In this document: positions 9,323-19,384 of the stretch, one piece after another | How the letters are laid out: every line of letters starts with the position of its first letter | Numbering within the stretch: the stretch's first letter is position 1 | Source: a virus | Virus record (IMG/VR): IMGVR_UViG_3300028115_000054 | Span: 1-38,334 of that record | Reading direction: 5' to 3' (one strand) | Length of the DNA stretch: 38,334 nt | The notes under the pieces: generated by a model | Databases searched by the model: none | What the model was told of the DNA's origin: nothing | The model's input: the letters and a program-made list of their open reading frames with translations, nothing else | Translations under genes and position numbers: made by a program

Positions 9323-10945
9323 TTAGTCTATATCGAATTTCACATTTATGGTTACATCAACATCTTGTCTTTTCTTGAGAGGTGACCCTAACTTAGCAAC
9401 AGCAAGAAGGTCTCCAGTGTCGTTGTATAATCCAACTTGTGTAATGTATGGTCTAAAATCAGACCCCGTAACCATAGGTATTAATCTATTATCTTCATCA
9501 GTACCACCAACTCGTAATGATGCATTTGATGAGACATTATATTCATTTCGTTTGATTTCACAAAGTATTGATACCTCTTCTACTTGTTTAGTAGCACGAT
9601 AGTCTAACTGATAATCTTTGTTTGTGTATTCCCAATTACCATCACCTAAGAAAATGTTTTGGTATCGTGGTCGAGGGTCAGTAACTATAACCATACCTTG
9701 TTTATAGAACACATACCCAACTTCTTTCTTTTGAAGAGCTGAACCACTTGGTGAATTATCAGCAAGTGATGTTATCTCAGAGTCGGTTAGCGCAGTTCTA
9801 TGAATTCTTAATTGACCGATAGACCCACTAAAGTTTGCTTCAGTATTCTCAACATTACGACTACCAATTAGGATGTCTCTATTATTGTTAGTATTCCCAT
9901 TGAATTCATATAGTGAGGAAGTCGATTCGTTTCCATCAATATATAATCCAATATTACTTCCACTCTTGTTTATAACATAGTGGTGGAACTGGCCATCATT
10001 GTAAGATGCTGATGATGAGATATCCACAACAAATTTACCATCAGATGCTTTTAGGAAAACTTGCCCTGCGAGTGTTGGGTGTTCTTCTGAGTAGAATGAT
10101 AAATCAAATGGGTATTCACCTGTACCATCAGACTTAACTCGTTCCACACCAGCATCATCGATGTATGTTAGTGCATTTCTTTTTTGAACTAAATTAAATA
10201 TGTTTCTACCAGTAACTCCTTGCTCTGGAATACTTGCCCAAAATGAAACTGCCCAATCATCATTCTTATTTAACATATTAAAGTTTGAACTATGTCTAAC
10301 TCTAATACTTTGAGTTTGATTGGTTAAAGATACAACTTTACCTAAGTTTGCATTTGATTCTTCAAAGGTGTATGTATCTTCAATTAACCGATTATCATAT
10401 CCAGAATAATCTTTGAACTCACCATCTAATAGGAGTGATAATACATTATCCGATGATTTAATATATGATGATGATGTTAATTCATTTGCGATAAGAATAC
10501 CATATTCATCAGTAACTTTTTGGTCTGACAAATAGATTGTTGAATTTGGATAATCGGAGTTGTCGCTAACAAATACTGATTTTGGTTTAATACCGTTTCC
10601 AAATTTGTTTTGGGGTATCGAAACTACCGATGCGGTATCATATAAGTGAACATCACTTCTTCTTTTGAAGAATGTAGAATTTATTGAATTCCAAATAATT
10701 GTTTGTGGAATTCGATTTAACTCATCAGTCACTCCACCAGATGAAGTCAAAAAAGTATCAACGCCAATCTCATTTGAAACTGAGGTTGATACTTCTGTTA
10801 AAATACCATTATCTGAAATACCTCTAAGAATAGAAATCTCAAACGATGATGAATGGTTTACATTCGTAACCTCATATCGTTTATGAGCTTTGAATGGTCG
10901 TGACTGAACACCACCATTGAAGATTTTTTTGAATACTATTCCCAT
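9323..10945 (-). CDS. LamG-domain tail structural protein
   Basis: The protein is 540 aa. Residues about 170-395 form a concanavalin A-like (LamG/laminin G 3) jelly-roll with typical signatures: VSFWASIPE (233-241), DGQFHHYVINKSGSNIGLYIDG (about 317-338), DILIGSRN (357-364) and GSIGQLRIHRTALTDSEI (374-391). These domains bind glycans, so it may contact the host surface. The last ~100 residues contain PYITQVGLYNDTGDLLAVAK, a block shared with the C-terminus of the upstream 402-aa protein. That suggests both use the same module to dock on the virion. The position after baseplate genes supports a virion role. Confidence 0.75.
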   Translation of the reverse strand: MGIVFKKIFNGGVQSRPFKAHKRYEVTNVNHSSSFEISILRGISDNGILTEVSTSVSNEIGVDTFLTSSGGVTDELNRIPQTIIWNSINSTFFKRRSDVHLYDTASVVSIPQNKFGNGIKPKSVFVSDNSDYPNSTIYLSDQKVTDEYGILIANELTSSSYIKSSDNVLSLLLDGEFKDYSGYDNRLIEDTYTFEESNANLGKVVSLTNQTQSIRVRHSSNFNMLNKNDDWAVSFWASIPEQGVTGRNIFNLVQKRNALTYIDDAGVERVKSDGTGEYPFDLSFYSEEHPTLAGQVFLKASDGKFVVDISSSASYNDGQFHHYVINKSGSNIGLYIDGNESTSSLYEFNGNTNNNRDILIGSRNVENTEANFSGSIGQLRIHRTALTDSEITSLADNSPSGSALQKKEVGYVFYKQGMVIVTDPRPRYQNIFLGDGNWEYTNKDYQLDYRATKQVEEVSILCEIKRNEYNVSSNASLRVGGTDEDNRLIPMVTGSDFRPYITQVGLYNDTGDLLAVAKLGSPLKKRQDVDVTINVKFDID

Positions 10946-10957
10946 TTGGTCTCATCT

Positions 10958-12166
10958 TTAGAAGTCAAGCTTAACCTTAATCAAAATCTCATTTGAGAAT
11001 GATTTCAACAAAGGTTTAGACAACTTAGCAATTGCTAAAAGTTCATTATCGTTATTGTACAATCCTACCGTAGTAATATATGACTTAGGGTCACCTACGA
11101 ATGTTTGTTGTTTTAACTTACCATTTGAACCTGTAACATAAGATGGGTTGTTTGAGAAGTTGTATTCTGCGTTCTTAGCTCTAACAAAGAAGAATGTTGA
11201 TTTTACTTCTTCCTCACTTCTTGCTTGGAATCCATTATCAGAGTTAGCAGCAGCTGCACCACTAATAGCCGTGAACAACAATCCGTGGTTTCTTGCATCG
11301 GTATCACTTGCTCTATTTGTTCCAAGAGATGCAGATGCGTCAAGTGCAGCAGCACCCAAGACCATTACACCAAATTGAGGGTATACTTCACCAAAGATTT
11401 CGGTTTCATTGTGGATACCATTAGTCAACGACCCTGATACAATATTGTATTTATTTTGATTCGAGTTACCCAATTGGTTAACATCACCACTATCATCAAT
11501 CAAACGAAGTGTTTCACCATTTGAACCAGATAATACAAGTTCCCAATTACCTGGGTCTAACTTATCTTTGATACGAGCACGATTTAGAGACACGACATAA
11601 ACATCATCTTGAGTTACACCACCAAAGTTAAATGTTGTTTGAGATGCAGGAAGGAGAATTTGTTGGAATTGAGAGTACATTGCGTTTGATGGTGAATCTT
11701 CATTAGAACCATCTGATGAAGAACCACTACCAGCGTAGTGACCATATGCGATTGAGAACTGAGCTTCTTTAGTAGAGTCAGTTGGGTCTCCATTGTAAAT
11801 CTCGTAGTAATATTGTTTTTGAGTTGAAGACTGATATGATGACGTCCAGAGTGTAGTTAGTTCACCAACATTACCACTCCATAACCCACGAGTTACTCTT
11901 TGTGTATTACCTTCTACAATATCTTCGACAGTAAATGCGGTATATACTTTACCACTACCATAATCATATGCACCTGCTGGGATTACGGGAGTTGAATCAT
12001 TTGTAACATCTTGTGCTACGATATCGTTTAGTGATGCAGGACCACTCAATTCACCTAAAATTGTAGAGTTACCAGCACTTGTTCCACCAGTTGTTCCACC
12101 AGTGTTTCCACTTGAAAAGGTGCCGCCACCAGTACCACCATTACTACCTATACTTTCTACTGCCAT
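10958..12166 (-). CDS. Virion structural protein sharing a C-terminal module with the LamG protein
   Basis: This 402-aa protein starts with a Gly/Ser/Thr-rich stretch (residues 8-33), followed by a domain I do not recognise. Its C-terminus, SYITTVGLYNNDNELLAIAK then LSKPL and ILIKVKLDF, parallels the end of the downstream 540-aa protein. It sits between two tail genes. A clear ribosome site, AAAGGAAT, precedes the ATG by about 8 nt. A tail or baseplate decoration role is inferred from position and composition; no catalytic motif is visible. Confidence 0.65.
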   Translation of the reverse strand: MAVESIGSNGGTGGGTFSSGNTGGTTGGTSAGNSTILGELSGPASLNDIVAQDVTNDSTPVIPAGAYDYGSGKVYTAFTVEDIVEGNTQRVTRGLWSGNVGELTTLWTSSYQSSTQKQYYYEIYNGDPTDSTKEAQFSIAYGHYAGSGSSSDGSNEDSPSNAMYSQFQQILLPASQTTFNFGGVTQDDVYVVSLNRARIKDKLDPGNWELVLSGSNGETLRLIDDSGDVNQLGNSNQNKYNIVSGSLTNGIHNETEIFGEVYPQFGVMVLGAAALDASASLGTNRASDTDARNHGLLFTAISGAAAANSDNGFQARSEEEVKSTFFFVRAKNAEYNFSNNPSYVTGSNGKLKQQTFVGDPKSYITTVGLYNNDNELLAIAKLSKPLLKSFSNEILIKVKLDF

Positions 12167-12183
12167 CTTATTATTCCTTTACG

Positions 12184-12855
12184 TTATGCGATTGGGGTTG
12201 ACACTACGACTACTTGTGAGTCTGATACGGGATTCACGGTTACATCAATTTCAGTTCTACCACCAGTCTCGTTACCAATAATAATGATACGAGTTGAAAT
12301 TACAGTATCATTTGGTAGATTTGCAACCGATTGGAATGTGAATTGGTTCTTACCAACAACTGTTTGTGATTGGTTGGTATTGTATGAACCCACACTTATA
12401 ATAGGTGTTACGTTACCAGGAACTCCAGCATTACCAGTTATATTACCCGCATCTTTGTTCAACAAAATTGCAGTGTAACCTAAGTTTTCATTACCACCAT
12501 TTTTAGTGGTTACTGAAATTACAGTATTATTCACACCTTCATCTAATGTTATCGATGATGGTGATACTGAAATATAAGGTAATCGTGTAGTTGATTTAGG
12601 TAGTGTCAGCAATTTGTATTTCATTGCGTAGTTTTCATCCGTGATTGCTTCAATCACAGGCATATTTTCAATGATGATACCATAATAGTCTGAACCCAAC
12701 GAGTGTGCTGGATTCCAAAGTTCATAATCAACCTCATCATCTGCCAATGCAAATTGAGTGATTTGAAACTTGTCACGACCTTGTGCTAACAACTCCCTAC
12801 CCTTCTTGGTAAGAATTGCGTCTACTGTTACCGATGAATTATCTAAAAATCCCAT
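12184..12855 (-). CDS. Conserved tail/baseplate protein with C-terminal Ig-like region
   Basis: The 223-aa product starts MGFLDNSSVTVDAILTKKGR, then LLAQG and FALADDEVDYELWNPAHSLG. I recognise this N-terminal block as a conserved virion protein of marine T4-like phages, usually encoded near baseplate genes. Residues about 95-220 look like one Ig-like beta-sandwich (VSPSSITLDEGVNNTVISVT and later strands). Such domains often sit on the outside of phage particles and bind carbohydrate weakly. The start has a good ribosome site (AAGAGG) and a TATTTATA motif 20 nt upstream, so it may head its own late transcript. Confidence 0.65.
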   Translation of the reverse strand: MGFLDNSSVTVDAILTKKGRELLAQGRDKFQITQFALADDEVDYELWNPAHSLGSDYYGIIIENMPVIEAITDENYAMKYKLLTLPKSTTRLPYISVSPSSITLDEGVNNTVISVTTKNGGNENLGYTAILLNKDAGNITGNAGVPGNVTPIISVGSYNTNQSQTVVGKNQFTFQSVANLPNDTVISTRIIIIGNETGGRTEIDVTVNPVSDSQVVVVSTPIA

Positions 12856-12874
12856 AGTGTTTCCTCTTTATGTA

Positions 12875-12882
12875 TATAAATA
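12875..12882 (-). promoter_or_regulatory. TATTTATA motif, possible late promoter
   Basis: The coding strand reads CCATATTTATATAC in the short gap between the gp7-like stop and the next gene's ATG. The motif lies 20 nt before the start, close to the 22-nt spacing of three other copies, and is followed by an AAGAGG ribosome site. Confidence 0.4.
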
Positions 12883-12901
12883 TGGTTTTTTAACTTTTTA
12901 A

Positions 12902-15900
12902 CTACCTAAATCGATTTAATAAGGATTTTAATAAACTTTGTGTTCGATTTGGTCTAATATTAGTTTTTGGTTTACTATTCCGTGGAATAAATGTTAATGG
13001 TTTCAAAGTATCAGTTTCAAGTGCAACTGATGGGGTTGGTTTGACTTCACGTTCCTCACTTTTACGAACTGATACCAATTCATTCACAGGCATAGTTCTA
13101 ACTGAAGTTTGTTTGATAGTTTGCTCAGTACCAAGTGATTCACCCTCTCTACCAGAGAATACCAATACGTTAGGATTCACTTCCGTTATTTCAACAACAG
13201 GCCCACCATCTGGAGTATCATCCGAGTTTGTTGTTAATGAGTCGCTTGATATTCTACAACCATTGTAATATAAATTTTCTATTGATAATGGTAATCGAGT
13301 GTCTTGTACTTCAGCGTATTTGTAAGATGAAGAGCTTGGTAGTTTCAAACTAGCCGACTCTGCGGTAGAATAGAAATACTCGATGTCTTGGTGATGTTTC
13401 GATGGCCTTGCATTAAGTACAGTAGACCCAGTTGGAGAATATTCCCAATACCCATTTGTTTGATTTTCGTATGTGCTACCACTTAATACTGCAATCTGAT
13501 ATTTGTATGTAGATGAATTGTAATCATACAAATCGATTGATGATACATCATAATCGTGTCTACTTGCAGTAATTACATTTGCTCCAACATTAATACTACC
13601 ATCATAATGATGTCTTGATATTACAATACCACGTTCCCTTTGATACTTGTTTCTTTCAAAAACGTGTGGTTCAATTAGTATACCCTTATGCCAATCTACA
13701 CGGGCTGGTAAGAGTTGTCTAATTTGGTCAAATACAGACATATCATAACGAGACAACATATCCATAATTAAATCCAAAGCAGTACCAGTTGTATACTTTT
13801 GGAAGTAATTCTTTGCTCTATACTTTAGTAATGGATAATCTTCGTTGTATCTTTTGTCAGGGTCACCCACCCAATCATCTGCTTCGAAGTAACCTTCCGA
13901 GTTGTAGATATCAAAGTTTACAGTATCGGTTGTTGTGAAGTATGTACCCAATAGATTTGAGTCGACTGGGGCATAATCGTATTGTGATAACTCGTTTGAT
14001 TTATCAGGACTTAATACACCATTTAGTGATGCTGACTCTATACGAACTTTGTTATTCATTAAATTAAGAGCCCCCATAGATGGTACTGTTACAAATTGAG
14101 TGTCTACCTCACCTACCAAATCCAAAGGTTTCATATTAACTAATGATGCTGATAACACTAACCCACTATCAGATGAAGTGAATTTTTGATTTGGGTGAAC
14201 CGATAAAATTGATGATGAGTTTGTGGTGAAGTCACTATCTGGAAATATACGATACATCAACTTATCAAATGAAGTGTCTATATCCAAATCGGTTGTATTA
14301 TCATCACTAAAATACGCCTCTCTATTTCGTGCGTGTTCTTGAGTTATCTCGTTTGTAATTGGGTCACGGAAATATCTAACCTCTTGAATACTTGCAGTTT
14401 CATATGAGTTTACGTTGAGGTCAGTTGTTGGACCTGGCACTTGTACAACACCATTCGAAGACCACACACTATCAAATGTAGAATTATTACCACTAAAACT
14501 TGCAGTTGGATTAGCTAATACCTCTCCCCAAGAATCTACCCAAGCAGCTTGAATATCAATACTAGCCGAGGTTAACACCATTGCAACTTCTTTACGTTCT
14601 TTGTATGGAACATAAGATGAAGATATAATGTCAGTACCATTTACCGATAGTCTGATTCTTACAGTCTCATTATCTTGATAGTCCCAAAAATAATCTATGT
14701 TGTCGGAGTTATTGGTTACTCTTAGTATGTGATAGTTCCCTTTAGGCATCTTACCAATAACCTCAATCGAATTTGGTCTATCGGACTGAATATCATCCCA
14801 CGGATTTGAGATATACTTTGATGGAGATGCCTGTAATTTATATACAAATCTCTCGTGCTCGTAAACATTCTTACGAGTAGAAATTGTAGGCCCACCCCAC
14901 TCACGAATCTTCAAGAATGCTTGTGGAATACCATATGTTGCAAGGATTGCTTTGATTGAACGAGCAGACCCCTTTGTTTTATACAGCATAGGAATTGTAT
15001 TTACAATCCTTCTCCAAGTTTCTTTTGTAATCTCATCTCTCGATTTAGATTGTAGCGAGCCTGTTTGATATAACGTACCGTCAGACTCAACACCCAACGC
15101 ATATTTCCAAAGAGAAACATCAGAGTATCCGTTAGATAACTTCCAACCCAATGATTCAGCAACCGACTTCAAAAGGTCATCTGCCATACCATCGTGTGGG
15201 TGTTCTTCACGTTTGTTGATATCGGTCAAAGATTTAATGTATGTCCATTGTATGTCAAAGTGTTGGCCAATCATATCAACAAACGTAATGTATTCCAAAT
15301 TTCTCTCATCCTCTTGAAGATGGATTGGAATCATATTACGGAGTCTTGCGTCATTAAACGAATCGTATAAAGATGCAGACGCATAAACACCATTGTACCA
15401 AGCCTCACCTTGTGATGATGTCACATCGTATAATATATGTGGGAATGTTGATACTTTTGGATATGGTTCTATTATATTAGAAGACCCAGACCAATGTGTA
15501 TATGGGTTTGAATTATCGTTGTAGTATAAGTAATTCTCAAAATCATCAAATCCACCAATAAGAGTGTCTCTACGGGTTAGTGACTGAGATATGTTTGTTA
15601 AAGCTTCAGACCCACTTATAGATTCGAGTAAATTAATTCGTGAGTTATATGCTTCTATTTGTTGTAACTTGTACTTGAAATTATCAATTCGTTCTGTAGC
15701 GGATGAGAAGTGTACGAATTTTGAAAAATCAGAATAATCTATATTTAACTTCACGTTTCCTAATGAACCACTAAAGTATTTATTGATGAGTCTTTGAGAT
15801 GTGGTTGCATCGGTATCTAATAGTGAATTCCAATTCTGCCAATCTACACCATCTGCCCCTTTCATATCCGACATATCCATAGAGAAGTCTGGTTCTGAAA

Positions 15901-16981
15901 AGTCTGGTCTATCTTGGTTTTGAATACTTGGGAATGCGATGATTTTCTCAACCCAAGACTTCATAATACGAGCATCCACATCACATAGGTTGTTAATCAC
16001 AATAGATTCATCAAGAGGTCTATCTAATTTTACAATGACACTCTCGATTGATGTAAAACTATTATCAAATCTATCATATCGTAATACCTTATTAGTTGGG
16101 TTATTACCAACTGTGACAGTATTACCATTGTCTAATGCATCTTGTAACAATGGTTCAGCTTTATCCAACTCAGTTGGTACTCTGGTCAATAAATTACCAC
16201 CCTGCCATTCGAGTAATCCATCCGAACCTCGTACTAATCTATACTTTTTGAAATTACCAGTTAAATCACCATTTTCTTCAATTTGAATCATAGTACGCCA
16301 GGTTCCGATAGCTTCAAGTGTATTGTCAAATGGAACATACCACAATGTTTTAAGACTACCATTTGAAAGTGTTTGCTCACTTGGATATGGTAGTGCTGTA
16401 TTAACAAGACCAGCACGTGGCCCTTCAAATCTCATATTTAATACATCGTATATATTATTTTCTTTGAAGTTTAGTACAAACTCCTTTTTATTACCAGCGG
16501 TGTCAAATGAGTTTATTCCAAAATCTTGAAACGCTTCACGGAGTGTTGGTAGAGCCCCAATAGTCCTACCACCACCTGCATATGTTAATTTAATCTCAGT
16601 ACGGTCTGCTGATATATTTAATATCTTTAGATTAGATATTATATTATGATGGAAGTTGTATAATATGGAATAAGCACCCTGCTCTATACCATTTTTTCTT
16701 AGGTCTAATTCAGGAGTGGTGTATACAATTGGTAATGAGTTTTTCTTTTCATTATCTATAAAATTTCCATACGATGATTTTATAAGATTGGAATCCGCGT
16801 AGATATGTACTTCCTTATTAGGTGTAAACTCAAGTCCGAGGTTTGTATCAAACTTACCAGTAACATCACCATCTGTAAGGGGTTGTTCTTTTTTTATTAT
16901 GTTAGAATCATCAATGGTTTTACCAAATACGGGTGTGAATCCACTAACGACATCTTTATTTACGAACCTATCAAATGACAT
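12902..16981 (-). CDS. Large baseplate wedge protein, gp7-like
   Basis: At 1359 aa this is the second largest product. It follows gp25 and gp6, where T4 has gp7 (about 1030 aa). Residues near 650-690 contain ETWRRIVNTIPMLYKTKGSA followed by RSIKAILATYGIPQAFLKI. This resembles the helical segment of phage tail protein I/gp7 family wedge components, which hold the baseplate wedge together with gp6 and gp25. The rest is beta-rich and looks virion-like, and may include added surface domains. An AAAGG ribosome site precedes the ATG. The gp7 assignment rests on this motif, size and gene order, and the protein is longer than T4 gp7. Confidence 0.6.
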   Translation of the reverse strand: MSFDRFVNKDVVSGFTPVFGKTIDDSNIIKKEQPLTDGDVTGKFDTNLGLEFTPNKEVHIYADSNLIKSSYGNFIDNEKKNSLPIVYTTPELDLRKNGIEQGAYSILYNFHHNIISNLKILNISADRTEIKLTYAGGGRTIGALPTLREAFQDFGINSFDTAGNKKEFVLNFKENNIYDVLNMRFEGPRAGLVNTALPYPSEQTLSNGSLKTLWYVPFDNTLEAIGTWRTMIQIEENGDLTGNFKKYRLVRGSDGLLEWQGGNLLTRVPTELDKAEPLLQDALDNGNTVTVGNNPTNKVLRYDRFDNSFTSIESVIVKLDRPLDESIVINNLCDVDARIMKSWVEKIIAFPSIQNQDRPDFSEPDFSMDMSDMKGADGVDWQNWNSLLDTDATTSQRLINKYFSGSLGNVKLNIDYSDFSKFVHFSSATERIDNFKYKLQQIEAYNSRINLLESISGSEALTNISQSLTRRDTLIGGFDDFENYLYYNDNSNPYTHWSGSSNIIEPYPKVSTFPHILYDVTSSQGEAWYNGVYASASLYDSFNDARLRNMIPIHLQEDERNLEYITFVDMIGQHFDIQWTYIKSLTDINKREEHPHDGMADDLLKSVAESLGWKLSNGYSDVSLWKYALGVESDGTLYQTGSLQSKSRDEITKETWRRIVNTIPMLYKTKGSARSIKAILATYGIPQAFLKIREWGGPTISTRKNVYEHERFVYKLQASPSKYISNPWDDIQSDRPNSIEVIGKMPKGNYHILRVTNNSDNIDYFWDYQDNETVRIRLSVNGTDIISSSYVPYKERKEVAMVLTSASIDIQAAWVDSWGEVLANPTASFSGNNSTFDSVWSSNGVVQVPGPTTDLNVNSYETASIQEVRYFRDPITNEITQEHARNREAYFSDDNTTDLDIDTSFDKLMYRIFPDSDFTTNSSSILSVHPNQKFTSSDSGLVLSASLVNMKPLDLVGEVDTQFVTVPSMGALNLMNNKVRIESASLNGVLSPDKSNELSQYDYAPVDSNLLGTYFTTTDTVNFDIYNSEGYFEADDWVGDPDKRYNEDYPLLKYRAKNYFQKYTTGTALDLIMDMLSRYDMSVFDQIRQLLPARVDWHKGILIEPHVFERNKYQRERGIVISRHHYDGSINVGANVITASRHDYDVSSIDLYDYNSSTYKYQIAVLSGSTYENQTNGYWEYSPTGSTVLNARPSKHHQDIEYFYSTAESASLKLPSSSSYKYAEVQDTRLPLSIENLYYNGCRISSDSLTTNSDDTPDGGPVVEITEVNPNVLVFSGREGESLGTEQTIKQTSVRTMPVNELVSVRKSEEREVKPTPSVALETDTLKPLTFIPRNSKPKTNIRPNRTQSLLKSLLNRFR

Positions 16982-16993
16982 AATCTACCTTTA

Positions 16994-17299
16994 TTAATTA
17001 CCAGATGGGTCTTGAGGACCAGATGCTATTTGGATATCTGCGATAAATCCCAATAGAGGTGAAGCGGACACTTCCTTATCCGTTGATATCAATTCATCAG
17101 AAATAGTAGTGTCAATGTAACTATCAAATGAGTCAGCATCATATTTAGTAACCATCGTAGCAAAACGATTACCACTAATTTTTTTATCGAAGCTAGCTTT
17201 ACCATATGAATCAGATGGTATGGATGAGTCTAAAGCACCATATATTTCATATGATACAATCTGACCTCTACTGTTTCTTTTGATTTCTCTTTCTGCCAT
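16994..17299 (-). CDS. Small protein in the baseplate operon, unknown function
   Basis: The 101-aa product starts MAEREIKRNSRGQIVSYEIY. It has no recognised domain, signal peptide or membrane segment, and is acidic in its second half. Its start overlaps the stop of the upstream gene by 1 nt and its stop lies 12 nt before the gp7-like start, so it belongs to the baseplate operon. A minor structural or assembly role is inferred from position only. Confidence 0.6.
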   Translation of the reverse strand: MAEREIKRNSRGQIVSYEIYGALDSSIPSDSYGKASFDKKISGNRFATMVTKYDADSFDSYIDTTISDELISTDKEVSASPLLGFIADIQIASGPQDPSGN

Positions 17300-19374
17300 T
17301 ATCTAACCACCTTAAAGTAGAAGTTATCATCAAAGTATTTAGTTGTTCCATTTTGGTCAACTCTAAATACAAACTTATAGAATCTCTCAGGCTGTAACCC
17401 ATTGAACCAAAAGTTAAAATAGTTACCTTCAGAATCACAACCTACCTTAGTATAATTAGTATCGAACGGAATAATTACTTGTTCCGTTTCAGCATCAACT
17501 ACCGAGTAATACGAGGTAGTTGGTAGGTATTTTACCAATGTGTAGTTTGATGTTGAAGAGAATGTTCTTGCTGGGAATCTCTCTCTACCATAAACTCGAA
17601 TCTTTGTTTTAGAAGTTTCTTTATATTCAGTCGATAGATTCTTAACATACACAATCATATCATTGGTATTAAGTGCTTCTAATGACCCAGTTTCAAATGC
17701 AGTGTCATCCCAACGAACTTCAAGAACTGGTGGGTAGATTGTATTAGTATCTGAAGAGAAGAATTTGATTGAACCAAACTTCTTAGTTGATTGTTCATCT
17801 GCTTTTGATTTCTTTATAATTAAACCATTATTAGAACGTGTACCATCCAACCACTCATCAACATAGTCAGTTACCTCAACATCTAAGTTAGAAGTGTACT
17901 TATCAAACGATTGTTTGTAATGTGACCCACTATGGAATGATGAAGTATACCAAGTACCACCACCCTCATTTGTAATCCAATGTGCGTCATAGTAAATATC
18001 ATTGTATAACGAACCCGTTGTGTCAACATCGCTTGATTGTAGTTTGAAATTATCAAGTGATGCGCTATACTCACCACTACCACTACCAAAGAAGGACCAT
18101 CGGAATATATATTCACCATCCTGCCTCGATGTAAACCTAACTTCAGAAGATTTTGATGATGTTATGTTTGCTTCGTAATCAATAATCTCAGAGGAATCTA
18201 ATAAACGACCATCTGGCTCTTGTATAGTAAATTCGATACCAAGTGGCGACCCATCTGCATATTCAGTTGGTAGATTACCAATATCAATATTAAAACTAGC
18301 AGTATATGATACATTCTCTTGTAATGAATATGGTCGGTTTATTGTAGCACCACTAAAATCCGATGCTGACATTTGTAATCCAAAATCAGAAACGGATATT
18401 GTTTGTAATCCTAAATTAACATCCTTAATATGTTGATTAAGAAAATATGTCGATGGAGCGGGCCCATCTATATTAAATTGGTCAAATATTAATACATCAC
18501 CGTCTACCTGAGAATATATATAGAAATTATCAATGGAGCCAGCAGAACCATCAGAACCATTATTATCAAAGAAAGTAAATTGAGTTTTATATATTCCCGA
18601 CTCACTTGCTGTGAATGACATTTCGTATGTTCCGGCTGTTATCAGAGTATCAGTATAATTTGTAAGTTCACTATTATCTAAATATGAACCATCCGGCTTA
18701 TATACTCTGAAATCAACTCCTGATAATGTGTTTTTATTAAAATCAAAGGAGATTGTATATATTTCATCCGATGATAATGATGCTGATAAGTTTGCAGTAC
18801 CACCACCATAATTCGATGATGATAATATCATCTTACCATCACTAATTTGAAGAGTGGGTGATTCGCCAGAAGTACCTTTAATAGGTTCTACCAACTCAAA
18901 CCCACCAACATTTGCAGCAAAGTTATAGTATACTTCTAAAGATGGAATACGTTCTGCAGAAATTGGTTTATCAACTGTTGAATTTACAGTATCCCATATT
19001 GAATCAAGACTCCTACTAACCCAAGATGAATCTAATATGTTATGTGGTGTATCCGATTCAGAACCCATACCTTCGGTCCACGATTCCTTGATTGGGAATA
19101 CATATAAGTCATATGATGATTGTATCTCACGACTTTCAACATTCTCCATTCGTAATCTGTATTGAGGTGATGTTATATCACCACTTACGATTGAGGATGA
19201 AATTGATGATAAATCAAACTCAACAAGTGCTCTACTATTACCCAATAAAGAGGTATTGTCGGTGTCGTAAAACTTACCGATTTCGAGAATCTCATCCTTA
19301 CCCACATTCTGAGTTTTACGAGATGTGTCTTCGTATAGGGTTGTGTCTTTAGTTGGATATATTCTATAAATCAT
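17299..19374 (-). CDS. Tail structural protein: DNRLRE-like jelly-roll with two inserted CBM-like domains
   Basis: The 691-aa protein begins MIYRIYPTKDTTLYEDTS. Residues 1-130 and about 455-560 together look like one DNRLRE-type jelly-roll: SRALVEFDLSSIS (47-59) and ESWTEGMGS in the first part; TWYTSSF, LDVEVTDYVDEWLDGTRSNNG and a final PPVLEVRWDD in the second. Two similar modules of about 110-117 residues sit between them (about 178-288 and 330-446). Each carries YTxSF, a PDGxxLDxSE block, a Y(E/I)xxFT-type strand and a closing SxDNFxxxS. They resemble CBM4/9-like carbohydrate-binding folds. The protein may hold glycans at the baseplate. It lies directly after gp6 and has a good ribosome site (AAGAGGT). 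Confidence 0.65.
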   Translation of the reverse strand: MIYRIYPTKDTTLYEDTSRKTQNVGKDEILEIGKFYDTDNTSLLGNSRALVEFDLSSISSSIVSGDITSPQYRLRMENVESREIQSSYDLYVFPIKESWTEGMGSESDTPHNILDSSWVSRSLDSIWDTVNSTVDKPISAERIPSLEVYYNFAANVGGFELVEPIKGTSGESPTLQISDGKMILSSSNYGGGTANLSASLSSDEIYTISFDFNKNTLSGVDFRVYKPDGSYLDNSELTNYTDTLITAGTYEMSFTASESGIYKTQFTFFDNNGSDGSAGSIDNFYIYSQVDGDVLIFDQFNIDGPAPSTYFLNQHIKDVNLGLQTISVSDFGLQMSASDFSGATINRPYSLQENVSYTASFNIDIGNLPTEYADGSPLGIEFTIQEPDGRLLDSSEIIDYEANITSSKSSEVRFTSRQDGEYIFRWSFFGSGSGEYSASLDNFKLQSSDVDTTGSLYNDIYYDAHWITNEGGGTWYTSSFHSGSHYKQSFDKYTSNLDVEVTDYVDEWLDGTRSNNGLIIKKSKADEQSTKKFGSIKFFSSDTNTIYPPVLEVRWDDTAFETGSLEALNTNDMIVYVKNLSTEYKETSKTKIRVYGRERFPARTFSSTSNYTLVKYLPTTSYYSVVDAETEQVIIPFDTNYTKVGCDSEGNYFNFWFNGLQPERFYKFVFRVDQNGTTKYFDDNFYFKVVR

Positions 19375-19384
19375 TTTCTACCTC

